DNA from: Paraburkholderia fungorum
Lineage (GTDB): Bacteria > Pseudomonadota > Gammaproteobacteria > Burkholderiales > Burkholderiaceae
Reading direction: 5' to 3'
Assembly (NCBI RefSeq): GCF_003610895.1
Contig: NZ_MCAS01000056.1
Location: 62,001 to 126,000, forward strand
Length of the DNA stretch: 64,000 nucleotides
The notes beneath the pieces were generated by a model. That model was not told the origin of the DNA. It searched no databases and saw nothing but the letters and a program-made list of their open reading frames with translations. Each line of letters starts with the position of its first letter. Position 1 is the first letter of the stretch. Both the position numbers and the translations under genes were made by a program. This document shows, piece by piece, positions 7,399 through 16,045 of the stretch.

Positions 7399-8484
7399 AT
7401 GGCACTGGCCAAGCGCAAAGAATTCAAAAAGGGGTTGCCAGTCGGGCAAAGGCTAAGCCGCATTGTGGGGTTCAGACTCCGGCGTGAGAAGAAGAGCACG
7501 CCCTCCTCGGCTCTGGCGGTGGTCAAACGAACCGCCCTGATGCTTCTGAGCGGTCAGCAACTTCTGATAGCCAATGATGCCCCCCAGAAAGTCCGGAAAT
7601 TGCTGTGGTATTACGACTGGGCCACGATCGGGGACTCCATCATGGACCTGTCACAAAGGTTTCTGATCGACCCGCGCATCTCCATCGATCTCTGCATGCC
7701 CCACGGTCCGCTAGAACTGTTTACCGGCGACGACCGGTTCCGGCGCGTGGTCCGTTCGCTGAACGATTGCGATGCACGATATGACATGGTGATCGTGCAA
7801 AGCCTCAGCACCAAATCCATCCTCAAGAAGCTTCAATACCATCCGTTCACGCCGTGGTTTTCGATCATGGGACATCGTAGGGATGAGCATTTTTCGAGAA
7901 TTCATCTCGCGTACGAGCAGATTGCCCGCGTGTTCCAGCCGAAGCACGAATCCGGCCCGATCGAACCCACGCTAAGGGTGCCGTGCCAAAGCGCTGGGCG
8001 TTCCAATGAATTCACGATTTCGATCGCGGTGGGCGGCGGCGACAAGCGCCGCAGGTTTGAAGATTGGGCGACGCTGATCCGGCTGATTGCTTCGAACTGG
8101 CCGAAACAGGTCCCGAGCCCGCGGTTCGTCCTCCTGGGTACCGGCGAAAGTGCGTTCGAGGCCGTCAAGGCGATTCGTGACGCAGCGGATTGCCAGCATA
8201 TCGATTCGTACGTAGACCTACCAAATATTACGGCTGCGGCCGAGTTGATAGAACGAAGTTGCTTTTTTGTCGGAGCGGACGGAGGGCTTATGCATATTGC
8301 CGCAGCCCTGGGGAAACCGGGCGTTGCCATGTTCTGCCAGATCAAGCCCGAGTGGCGTCTCCATGCCGAATCAAAAATGCGGACCATTTTCGCTGAGCAG
8401 GATATCAACAGCATTCCGACCGAAACGATCGCGAATGAGGTGACTGATTACTGCCGCAAACTGCTGCCGTTCAGCCTGGAGTGA
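7399..8484 (+). CDS. glycosyltransferase family 9 (heptosyltransferase-like)
   Basis: Protein of 361 residues with GGGGAAG before the ATG. GT9 features are visible: a GDSIMDLSQ segment in the N-terminal domain (GD...L in the family), and the C-terminal nucleotide-sugar site with CFFVGADGGLMHIAAALGKP, matching the D/GGxxH motif that ends in a lipid A-core heptosyltransferase donor pocket. The basic N-terminal 40 residues have no signal peptide. The usual role is transfer of heptose or another sugar onto LPS core on the inner face of the membrane. No other LPS gene is adjacent, so the acceptor is unknown. Confidence 0.78.
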   Translation: MALAKRKEFKKGLPVGQRLSRIVGFRLRREKKSTPSSALAVVKRTALMLLSGQQLLIANDAPQKVRKLLWYYDWATIGDSIMDLSQRFLIDPRISIDLCMPHGPLELFTGDDRFRRVVRSLNDCDARYDMVIVQSLSTKSILKKLQYHPFTPWFSIMGHRRDEHFSRIHLAYEQIARVFQPKHESGPIEPTLRVPCQSAGRSNEFTISIAVGGGDKRRRFEDWATLIRLIASNWPKQVPSPRFVLLGTGESAFEAVKAIRDAADCQHIDSYVDLPNITAAAELIERSCFFVGADGGLMHIAAALGKPGVAMFCQIKPEWRLHAESKMRTIFAEQDINSIPTETIANEVTDYCRKLLPFSLE

Positions 8485-8794
8485 ATCTCGACGACGCGCT
8501 CAGCAGCGCGTGCCATCCGTATCATCGACTACGTGCCGGCCGACATCGACTGGCCAAGCCAGTCCTTCACGGCGGATAACGGCTTTTACCTGTGGACGCC
8601 GCCTCCACCGGAGGACTTTGCTCACGACTATGAGGAGCGTCACTCGACGTTGACGTCTGCTCGCGAGGACCGGTTCAAATCCCTCCCCGCGCGGCGGCTG
8701 GCGACGCTCCTTTATCCGCTTCGCCCATCCATGCGGGCTGCCACGCCTGCAGCGTTAGAACACGCCCAACCGATTCATTTTCCTTGAAAAGCGG
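8485..8794. other. gap with a possible gene remnant
   Basis: The plus frame from about 8491 to 8787 is open and reads as fairly natural protein around IIDYVPADIDWPSQSF and GFYLWTPPPPEDF, but no good start or ribosome site is present and no family is recognised. It may be the remnant of a truncated gene, or chance. The region upstream of it directly abuts the glycosyltransferase stop. Confidence 0.25.
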
Positions 8795-8812
8795 TTACCT
8801 AAAATTAGGTAA
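8795..8812. promoter_or_regulatory. perfect palindrome, candidate operator of the ahpD-azoR-cupin operon
   Basis: TTACCTAAAATTAGGTAA is an 8+2+8 perfect inverted repeat, 84 bases before the ATG of the AhpD-like gene in an otherwise A+T-rich promoter stretch (8780-8830). The size and position suit a dimeric repressor or activator. Thiol-based HxlR/YodB-type regulators use similar compact palindromes before azoreductase genes in other bacteria, but the regulator here is not known and none is encoded next door. Confidence 0.55.
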
Positions 8813-8896
8813 AACCGGTTATTTCATAATGCCAGTTGAACCTCTAATCTTCACTCACCGGCCGCTAATCGGGTCCAACCAGCCAAGGAGTGAATC

Positions 8897-9334
8897 ATGG
8901 AACAACGTCTCGACTTCTACAAAGCCAGCCCCGCCGCCATCAAGACCCTGCTCGGCGTCGAAGATCGCATCAACAAATCGGCCCTCGAAAAATCGCTGAC
9001 CGAACTGGTCCGTCTGCGCGCCTCGCAGATCAACGGCTGCGCGTTCTGCGTCGATATGCACACCACTGACGCCCGCAAAGGCGGCGAGTCCGAGCGGCGT
9101 CTGGCCACCGTTGTCGTGTGGCGTGAAACGCCCTTCTTCACCGACCGCGAGCGCGCTGCGCTCGAATGGACCGAAGCGCTCACGCTGGTGTCACAAGAAC
9201 ACGTACCCGACGCCGTATGGCAAGCCGTCCGCCCGCACTTCAGCGATGAGGAACTGGTCGATCTGACGCTGCTGGTCTCCGCCATCAACGCGTGGAACCG
9301 CTTTGCGATCGCGTTTCGCAAGCTGCCATCCTGA
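8897..9334 (+). CDS. AhpD-like / carboxymuconolactone decarboxylase family protein
   Basis: Protein of 145 residues with AAGGAG seven bases before the ATG. The redox site is Cys48-Ala-Phe-Cys51 with His55 (CAFCVDMHTTDAR), as in the AhpD-like alkylhydroperoxidase core. These small all-helical proteins reduce peroxides or act on quinone-type compounds. It is the first gene of a plus-strand unit with an azoreductase and a secreted cupin, which points to defence against electrophiles, quinones or organic peroxides. Confidence 0.85.
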   Translation: MEQRLDFYKASPAAIKTLLGVEDRINKSALEKSLTELVRLRASQINGCAFCVDMHTTDARKGGESERRLATVVVWRETPFFTDRERAALEWTEALTLVSQEHVPDAVWQAVRPHFSDEELVDLTLLVSAINAWNRFAIAFRKLPS

Positions 9335-9395
9335 GTGCACAGCGGCCGTGCTGCCGCGAACTCTATTTCTGCATCAACCCTGAAGGAAAGAAGCC

Positions 9396-10079
9396 ATGAA
9401 GATCATGCATGTCGACGCGAGCGCCAAACGCGAGCGATCCAACTCGCGCGCGTTAAGCCGATATTTTCTCGAGCGCCTGCGCGAGGACGGTGTGGATATC
9501 GAAGTCGATTATCTTGACGTCACCGTCGATACGCCGCCGCATGTGGACGAAGCATTCGCGATCGCGACCTACACGCTGCCGCATGCGCGCACACCCGCGA
9601 TGAAGGCGACGCTGGCCGTATCGGATGCGCTGTGCAAGCGCCTGCTCGAGGCCGATGCGTTGGTCTTTGCGATGCCCATGTACAACTGGTCGATGCCGTC
9701 CGCGTTCAAGGCTTTCATCGACAGCATCACACGTGCCGGCGTGACCTATGTGAATACGGAAGACGGCCGCATAGAAGGCCAGCTTGTGCGGCAGAAGGTG
9801 CTCTTCATCACGAGCCGCGGTGCCGATCTGCGTGCCGGTTCACCCTACGCGTCGATGGATGCGCTGACGCCGGCGCTCAGGGCTGCCTTCGGATTTATCG
9901 GCGTGGCGGCGCCCTCTTTCGTCGACGCGCAGCCGTTGCAGTTTGCAGATCAGGAGGCTCGGCTCGAAGCGCTCGAACGCGCGCGCACCGAACTTGCAGC
10001 GGTGGCGGCGAACTGGGCCAATCAGGCGAAGTTGGAGCCGGCCTCGACAGTGGAATCGAACAACAACGTCATGGCATGA
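9396..10079 (+). CDS. azoR: FMN-dependent NADH-azoreductase / quinone reductase
   Basis: Protein of 227 residues with GAAGGAAAG before the ATG. It has the flavodoxin-like fold of AzoR: an N-terminal MKIMHVDASAKRERSNSR phosphate-binding loop, the FMN-contacting MPMYNWSMPSAFKAFID, and VLFITSRGADL. AzoR reduces azo compounds and quinones by two electrons with NADH in the cytoplasm. It lies 61 bases after the AhpD-like gene and 16 bases before the cupin, in an apparent operon. Confidence 0.88.
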   Translation: MKIMHVDASAKRERSNSRALSRYFLERLREDGVDIEVDYLDVTVDTPPHVDEAFAIATYTLPHARTPAMKATLAVSDALCKRLLEADALVFAMPMYNWSMPSAFKAFIDSITRAGVTYVNTEDGRIEGQLVRQKVLFITSRGADLRAGSPYASMDALTPALRAAFGFIGVAAPSFVDAQPLQFADQEARLEALERARTELAAVAANWANQAKLEPASTVESNNNVMA

Positions 10080-10095
10080 AGCCAGGAGCAATTGC

Positions 10096-10527
10096 ATGAA
10101 AATTCGTACCCTAATCGCAACGGCGGCGCTCGCCGGTTTGTCCATCGCGGCAGTCTCTCAACCTGTGTTCGCCGCCGATCCGGCCGCTGCGCACGAGACA
10201 ATCACACCTGCGTTCGCCGAGGCCATTGCCAACGTTCCGGGCAAGACGATGACGGCATTGGTCGTCGACTATGCGCCCGGGGGCAAGTCGCTACCGCATC
10301 GCCACGGACAAGCCTTTGTGGTCGGCTACGTTCTGTCCGGTGCGATCCGCAGCCGGGTCAACGACGGCGAGACGCGCGTCTTTCACGCGGGGGAACACTG
10401 GATCGAAAAGCCCGGCGCGCATCATGCGGTCAGCGAAAACGCGAGCGATACGGAACCCGCGAAGCTGCTGGCCATTTTCGTGGCCGATACGAAAGATAAA
10501 AATCTGGTCACGTTCGACAAACAGTGA
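10096..10527 (+). CDS. exported cupin-domain protein
   Basis: Protein of 143 residues. The ATG at 10096 is preceded by CCAGGAG. Residues 1-26 are a signal peptide ending VFA-AD. The cupin core is PHRHGQAFVVGYVLSG (His-x-His metal ligands) followed by HAGEHWIEKPGAHH. Cupins of this type in AzoR/AhpD operons are probably periplasmic; their substrate is unknown. As the last gene of the operon it would act on the same stress outside the inner membrane. Confidence 0.82.
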   Translation: MKIRTLIATAALAGLSIAAVSQPVFAADPAAAHETITPAFAEAIANVPGKTMTALVVDYAPGGKSLPHRHGQAFVVGYVLSGAIRSRVNDGETRVFHAGEHWIEKPGAHHAVSENASDTEPAKLLAIFVADTKDKNLVTFDKQ

Positions 10528-10594
10528 GCGTCTCGCGTGAGAGGCAGGCGGTTCATGCCCCTCTCACGCGGGCTGACTCCATTTCCCCGCATCC

Positions 10595-10981
10595 CTAGAA
10601 CTTCGGATGACATTCGAAATTCACTGACGATGCATGCTCGGTCATCATCTGCACGCCGCTCACCGTTTCGGTCGTGACACTGCTCTGCATGCCGCGGCGC
10701 TCGCAGAAATCGCGCGCCTCGCTTACCGCCTGTTCGTGCGCGCGGGCCCAAGCCATCCGGCCACCGGTCGCGCTCGCCGCCACCGTGTACGTGCCGGGCT
10801 TGTCGGTAGCGACAACGTCGGTCGCCGATGCACACCCGGCGAGACTGGTGAGACTGGCGCAGGCGGCAAACGCCGCGATGAGCGCGCGCGCCCGGCTGGA
10901 CAGTGGGTTTCGGCGCTGCGGTGCTATCGAGGCCCGTTCCTGAGCGGGCACGTGATCTGAAATGTGGTTGAACCTGTTCAT
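10595..10981 (-). CDS. small lipoprotein
   Basis: Protein of 128 residues. A lipobox LAGC puts the lipidated Cys at residue 50, after hydrophobic ALIAAFAACASLTS. The 30 residues before that are long for a signal peptide, so the true start may lie downstream at a non-ATG codon. The mature part has strands TYTVAASATGG and a single Cys pair (DFCERRG ... FECHPKF) that may form a disulfide. Function unknown. It is convergent with the cupin operon. Confidence 0.6.
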   Translation of the reverse strand: MNRFNHISDHVPAQERASIAPQRRNPLSSRARALIAAFAACASLTSLAGCASATDVVATDKPGTYTVAASATGGRMAWARAHEQAVSEARDFCERRGMQSSVTTETVSGVQMMTEHASSVNFECHPKF

Positions 10982-11393
10982 CTACGTTTTTTAACTATTT
11001 TCCAATCCCAGAATTATGCGCAATCAGGCGCACGAGATCAGCACCCTCAACCGAAAACACTGTTGCATACGCCCGAACAATAACCTGCAAGCCTTGTCAG
11101 GACGGGAACGCCGGGAGACCGCGGCGTAACGGGCATAACGGGCGGAGCGCGCATTCCTGCCGCCCCGGGCCGGGTTTTTCCGGCCTGCCCCTGCCATGCA
11201 ATATCCGCACTCTTCTCATAAAAACAATGCACTGGCTTTATCCCGTCGGTTGGCTTGAAATTAGCACGGTCATTCCATTTTTGCCTCGACCGGTCGAGGT
11301 CGCCGGGGTCGATGAAGTCAGACCACGTTCGCCCTCGCATGAAGACTGTGCAATCAAGTCCGCAGCAGGCGGATATAAAAAGAGGAGACATGC
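10982..11393. other. intergenic region upstream of porin
   Basis: No gene is supported in these 412 bases. It should hold the promoter and leader of the porin and the promoter of the lipoprotein. A hairpin GGCCGG / CCGGCC with loop GTTTTT lies at 11168-11185. AAAAGAGGAG at 11378-11387 is the porin ribosome site. No other feature was seen. Confidence 0.6.
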
Positions 11394-12512
11394 ATGCGTT
11401 TTATCAATCATGGCGTTTGCGGAGCCACGCTGATTCTTGCTGCCGGTGGCGCCGCGGCCGCCGAGTCGAGCGTGACGCTGTATGGCGTTGTCGATGCCAA
11501 CATTCAGTATCTGGATAACGGCGGCGTTCATTCGTATGCCGAGAAAAGCGGCGGCTCGACCGGCTCCCTGTTTGGCCTGAAGGGCACGGAAGATCTGGGT
11601 GGTGGTCTGAAGGCGCAGTTCAACGTCGAAACGGGTTTTAACGTGAACAACGGCGGGTTGTTCGCCGACACCTCGGCGCTCTTCTATCGTCAGGCGTGGG
11701 TCGGCCTGAGCGCCGACAAATACGGTTCCTTGACCATGGGCCGTCAGTACGAACCAAGCTTCCGGGTCATCTATCCGTCCGATCCGTTTCGCGCGAACGA
11801 AGTGCTTTCGCCCTTTTCAGCCGCAGTTCTCGCAGTCGACCGGAACACGCTCTCGACGCAATACGATTCCGGCCGAGCCAGCAATTCGGTCATGTATCAA
11901 TCGCCGAATCTCAAAGGCCTGCAGTTCTACGGCATGTATGCGTTCGCCGCCACGGTGAGCCAGCCCGTGCCGGCGACGACAGGCAACATGCTGAACGTCG
12001 CGGCGACGTACTCGGGCTACGGTTTCTACGCAGGTCTTGCGTACGTCAACCAGCATCCGGGACAGGAAACCATCACCGGCCTGCCTGCTTCGCTGAGCTT
12101 GCTGGGCACCGAGCATTTCATCGGCGCGCTCGCTTACCGGATCGGCATCGTGAACTTCCAGTTCAACTATTCCTATAACCGCGCGCAGGATCCGGCGCCG
12201 GGGTCGCTGGCCGCGCATCTGGGCACCGGCCATTCGTTGAGCATTGCGGAGTTGGGCGCGACGATCCAGGCCACGCCGATCGACGTGATCGAGATTGCGG
12301 GTGTTCAGCGCAACGTGCGCGGCACGCATGACAACGCGCCGGGCATCGAGCTGGGTGTCGATCATTCGATATCGCGACGCACGAGCCTGTACATGCGAGC
12401 GGGCTACGTGAAGAACAACGGCACCGCCACGGTAAGCTGGCCGGGCGTCACCGTCACGGCCCCTGGAACCAGGCAGATTCTGGCGACAGTGGGTATGACG
12501 CATCGCTTCTGA
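11394..12512 (+). CDS. outer-membrane porin, Burkholderia type
   Basis: Protein of 372 residues. AAGAGGAG precedes the ATG. A signal peptide of about 23 residues ends at AAAA-ESSVTLYG; the mature start SSVTLYGVVDAN and the LKGTEDLGGGLKAQFNVETGF segment are standard for the trimeric 16-strand porins of this order, and the last residues VGMTHRF carry the C-terminal aromatic sorting signal. It forms a general diffusion pore. It stands alone; the porins at 36710 and 54134 are the same family. Confidence 0.9.
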   Translation: MRFINHGVCGATLILAAGGAAAAESSVTLYGVVDANIQYLDNGGVHSYAEKSGGSTGSLFGLKGTEDLGGGLKAQFNVETGFNVNNGGLFADTSALFYRQAWVGLSADKYGSLTMGRQYEPSFRVIYPSDPFRANEVLSPFSAAVLAVDRNTLSTQYDSGRASNSVMYQSPNLKGLQFYGMYAFAATVSQPVPATTGNMLNVAATYSGYGFYAGLAYVNQHPGQETITGLPASLSLLGTEHFIGALAYRIGIVNFQFNYSYNRAQDPAPGSLAAHLGTGHSLSIAELGATIQATPIDVIEIAGVQRNVRGTHDNAPGIELGVDHSISRRTSLYMRAGYVKNNGTATVSWPGVTVTAPGTRQILATVGMTHRF

Positions 12513-12673
12513 AGCGAATCGCCGCGGCCGGGTGGCGTGGGAACTTCGCTGCCTGGCGGCGGGCGCTCCTCGCGGATCCCGCGCGAATCGTGACCTGCCG
12601 CATGCCCGTCGGGCAGCGGCAGTCAGGGCGACGGTGACGGCGACGAGATCCTGGCGGGATACTCGTGAACCTC

Positions 12674-15205
12674 TCAGGGCGAGGCGCTCGCGCCGGCCGG
12701 TGCGCTCGGGAGTGAGCTTGCCGCGCTGCCGCCTGCATCCGGTGGCGCGATGTCGTCCGGCGTGGGTGTCGGCGCGAGAGCGGGTTCGCCGCTGCCATGC
12801 GTCTGACCGTCGACCGATCCATTCGCTGCGCCGCTCACTACCCCGCTCGCCGGCACAGGTGCCTGAAGCAGGGGCGGCTGCGCCGCGAACGGCTTCCCTT
12901 CGACATCCGCAGCGGATGCAGGCGCCTGCGCCGGTGCAGATACAGGCGCAGGCGCGGTCGCGGCAGGTGTGTGCCGCGTCGTATTGCGCGTGACGACAGG
13001 CGCTTCAGTCTTCGTGGACGACGCCGCGAACAGATGCTCGAACCACTCGCGCAACCTGCCCGAGCGTTCCGCAAACCAGCCCGGCTGCTGATCGGTCGCG
13101 AATCTGACGCGACTGTCGATCAGTTTCGAGCGTTGCGCGCGCTGGAAAAAGTCGCCGACGATCGGCAACGCGCTGTGCGCCCCCTGGCCCCAATAGTCGC
13201 TGCGCAAGGTCACCCGGCTATCGTTGAAGCCGACCCACGCGCCTGCCACGAGCTGCGGCTGGATCAGGATGAACCAGCCGTCGGCATTACCTTGCGTGGT
13301 GCCCGTCTTGCCGGCGACATCGCCGCGCACGCCAAAGCGGCTGCGAATGCTCGAGCCCGTGCCCCGGGTCACCACGTCGCGCATGACATCGACGAGCGTG
13401 CGGGCGGCGTCGACCGGCAACTCCTGTTTGGGCGCCACCGGCGCGAACTCGGCCAGCACCTCGCCGTTGCGGTTTTCGATACGCGTGACCATCACCGGCT
13501 CCACGTAAGCACCGAGGTTGGCGATCGTGCCATAGGCCGAGACCATCTCCTTGAGTGTCACCGGACTCGTGCCAAGCGCGAGCGACGGCACCGGGTCAAG
13601 TTCGCTGTCGCGCACGCCCATGGCACGCGCCAGTCTCGCGACCTTGTTCGGACCGACGGTTTCCATCAACTGGGCGGTGATCCGGTTGCGGGAATACGCG
13701 AGACCGTCGCGCAGACTGATGGCCCGCTCGCTCGGTTCATCCTCGTCGTTTGGACGCCAGACTTCGCCGCCCGCCAGCGGGATCTCGACGGGTTTGTCGA
13801 CAAAGGTATCGCCAGGTTTGGCGCCGTCTTCGAAAGCCGCCGCGTAGACGAACGGCTTGAAGGTCGAGCCCGGTTGCCGCCGCGCCTGCTGGACGTGGTC
13901 GAACGGGTCCTGGCTAAAGTCACGGCTGCCGACCCATGCCTTGATCTGGCCGTTGCGCGGGTCCATCGCCAGAAAATCCGCCTGCACCCGGGTCTTGGAT
14001 TCGCACACCGACTGCACCAGGCTGCGATCGGACGAAACGCGCTTGAGCGCCTCGTCGTCCGTCAGGCCCGCGTCTTTCGCGGCGCGATAGTCGGGCGTTT
14101 CGCGCAGGAAAGTCTGCAGCAGATCGCGGCCGCCCGCACAACCCGCGCGCGTGCCCCAGGCCGAGTTGGCGATGCCTTGCAACTGGTTGCCCTGCAGGGT
14201 CACGGCCTGGGTGGCCATGGTCTGCATGCGCGAATCGATGGTGGTGCGCACCACGAGCCCGTCCGAATACATGTTGTAGTCGTTGCGATCGGCCCAGGCC
14301 GCGAGCCACTTACGCAGTTGCTGTGCGAAGTGCGGTGCGGGTCCGGGCGGCTCGGTCTGCCGCTCGAAATCGATGCGCAGCGGACGGCGCGAGAGCGTCG
14401 CGTAGGCCGCGGGCGTGAGCTTGCCGTACTTGACCATTTGCGCCAGCACCGTATTGCGCCGCTGCAGGGCGCGTTCGGGGTTGAGCACCGGGTTGTAGTA
14501 GCTGTTGCCCTTGAGCATGCCCGTGAGTGTCGCGCTTTCCAGCACGTTTAGCTCGCCGGCCGATTTGTCGAAATAGGTTCGTGCCGCCATCTCGATGCCG
14601 TAGGCGTTGTAGAGGAACGGCACCGTGTTGAGGTAGGTCTCGAGGATCTCGTCCTTGGTATAGAGCGCCTCGATCTTGAAGGCCGTGATTGCCTCCTTGA
14701 TCTTGCGGGTCAGCGTGGGGGCGCGGCCGATCTCGTCCGGATAGAGATTGCGGGCGAGTTGCTGGGTGATGGTCGAGCCGCCCTGACGGTCGCCGGAAAA
14801 CGTGTGCAGCGCGGCCGATGCCGTGCGGCGCCAATCGAGGCCGAAATGCTGATAGAAGCGATGGTCTTCCGTGGCGATGAGCGCGTTGACTACGTTCGGC
14901 GAGATGTCCTGAAGTTTGACCCACTCACGGTTCGAGGGTTTGAATTCGGCCAGCAGTTTGCCGTCTGCGGAAAGAATCTGCGCGGGCTGCTCGATTTTCG
15001 CCTTACGGATATCGCCGATGCTCGGCGTGAATGGGATCAGCGCCAGCACGTACACGACGAAAAGCGCCGGAATCGCGGCGCAGGCCCATGCCATGCCGCG
15101 CAGCGTGGGATGGCGTAGGTGCCAGAAAGCCCGGGCGATGGGCTGGTTTGCCAGGGTTAGCCCTTTTTCAAGGGTCTCCAGGAATTTGGGGATCAGACGC
15201 TTCAC
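12674..15205 (-). CDS. mrcA: bifunctional penicillin-binding protein 1A
   Basis: Protein of 843 residues: one membrane anchor at about 36-58, then the glycosyltransferase (GT51) domain with catalytic Glu113 in ATEDHRF and the QGGSTITQQLARN motif at 141-153. The transpeptidase domain follows with Ser447-x-x-Lys450, Ser505-x-Asn507 and Lys633-Thr-Gly635. It polymerises and cross-links peptidoglycan in the periplasm. After residue about 735 there is a low-complexity Pro/Ala/Thr-rich tail of roughly 100 residues, longer than the catalytic fold needs. No partner gene is adjacent. The start is ATG at 15205; the repeat element lies about 110 bases upstream. Confidence 0.92.
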   Translation of the reverse strand: MKRLIPKFLETLEKGLTLANQPIARAFWHLRHPTLRGMAWACAAIPALFVVYVLALIPFTPSIGDIRKAKIEQPAQILSADGKLLAEFKPSNREWVKLQDISPNVVNALIATEDHRFYQHFGLDWRRTASAALHTFSGDRQGGSTITQQLARNLYPDEIGRAPTLTRKIKEAITAFKIEALYTKDEILETYLNTVPFLYNAYGIEMAARTYFDKSAGELNVLESATLTGMLKGNSYYNPVLNPERALQRRNTVLAQMVKYGKLTPAAYATLSRRPLRIDFERQTEPPGPAPHFAQQLRKWLAAWADRNDYNMYSDGLVVRTTIDSRMQTMATQAVTLQGNQLQGIANSAWGTRAGCAGGRDLLQTFLRETPDYRAAKDAGLTDDEALKRVSSDRSLVQSVCESKTRVQADFLAMDPRNGQIKAWVGSRDFSQDPFDHVQQARRQPGSTFKPFVYAAAFEDGAKPGDTFVDKPVEIPLAGGEVWRPNDEDEPSERAISLRDGLAYSRNRITAQLMETVGPNKVARLARAMGVRDSELDPVPSLALGTSPVTLKEMVSAYGTIANLGAYVEPVMVTRIENRNGEVLAEFAPVAPKQELPVDAARTLVDVMRDVVTRGTGSSIRSRFGVRGDVAGKTGTTQGNADGWFILIQPQLVAGAWVGFNDSRVTLRSDYWGQGAHSALPIVGDFFQRAQRSKLIDSRVRFATDQQPGWFAERSGRLREWFEHLFAASSTKTEAPVVTRNTTRHTPAATAPAPVSAPAQAPASAADVEGKPFAAQPPLLQAPVPASGVVSGAANGSVDGQTHGSGEPALAPTPTPDDIAPPDAGGSAASSLPSAPAGASASP

Positions 15206-15316
15206 TCGGGGTTACCGTTCGGGTTCTGCTTGACGAAGGCAGCATCGTAGCAGGGTGTTGAGGTGGGTTTGTTTTGTTTGCCTTCGCGGCGCTTGCTTGT
15301 CTGTATGCCTGTGGCT

Positions 15317-15940
15317 TTGGCCTTTCCTTGCTGTGTTAGTGGTTTATTAGCGTTGCCCCTGTGCGGGGCGGCACTTACTTTCTTTGCCGCCGCAAAGAAA
15401 GATAAGCAAAGAAAGCGGCGGCTCACCCCGCCAGCTCATAAGCGGGTCCCCCGCACAGTTGCGGTAGTGGTGCATCTGGAATCTGTGCCCTCGCACATTC
15501 CGCGCGAGTGACAAAGCACTCATTCGCTCCCACTCCGCACTGCGTGCGTCGCGGATGAGTCTGCATGGGAAACCAGAGGCTTCGTTTCGCGTAGCGGGAG
15601 CCATCGGCTTCGCCTCGGCGAGGTGCTCCCATCTCACTAGCGAACCCCACTTCAAATGAACCGTCGATGCGGTGCATTAGTTGGCGGATGGTTTTATGAA
15701 GAACCGTTCGGCGCGCGCAGCGCCGCCGGAAGAATGACGCCCTTGTCACTAACGCGGAGTGCGCGAGAACACGGATTCCAGATGCACCACTACCCCCTCC
15801 AAGCCAGGGGACCCACTTATGAGCTGGCGGTGTGAGCCGCTTTCTTTGCTTATCTTTCTTTGCGGCGGCAAAGAAAGTAAGTGCCGCCCCGCACAGGGGC
15901 AACGCTAATAAACCACTAACACAGCAAGGAAAGGCCAAAG
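15317..15940. mobile_element. repeat element 1: about 200-base terminal inverted repeats with a non-coding core
   Basis: The left arm (15317-15516) is the reverse complement of the right arm (15739-15940), mostly identical by eye. Each arm contains a 10-base-pair hairpin (CTTTCTTTGC arm, four-base loop, GCAAAGAAAG; at 15378-15401 and 15854-15877) and a second small hairpin GCCCC-TGTGC-GGGGC (15355-15369 on the left). The core between the arms recurs, inverted, in element 2 at 46006-46801, so the whole unit is mobile or duplicated. There is no transposase; the short frames in the arms (peptide MSRFLCLSFFAAAKKV) are carried by every copy and are not convincing genes. It lies between divergent mrcA and fabV, about 110 bases from each start. 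Confidence 0.8.
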
Positions 15941-16045
15941 AAGCCAGAACGAGGAAAGACCAAACCCACAAACAAAACAAAACCCGCCGAACAGGCAAAA
16001 ACCCAACCCCACTATAATGTCGGCAATTCCGACAAGAGGTGCTTC

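Noticed and set aside
144..8484. Prophage or integrative element in the accessory left end
   Set aside because: No integrase, phage structural gene, tRNA or attachment repeat was found; only isolated HTH and toxin-antitoxin genes.
12797..14551. Long plus-strand ORF (584 codons) opposite PBP1A
   Set aside because: It is antisense to a gene with complete catalytic motifs; its Arg/His-rich composition is typical of the shadow frame of a high-G+C gene.
15355..15401. Arm hairpins as intrinsic terminators
   Set aside because: The stems are strong but no T-run follows on either strand, so intrinsic termination is not supported.
15832..16017. Small ORF in a repeat arm (MSRFLCLSFFAAAKKV...)
   Set aside because: Every arm of the repeat carries the same frame with differing ends; no conserved start context, so a by-product of the repeat rather than a gene.
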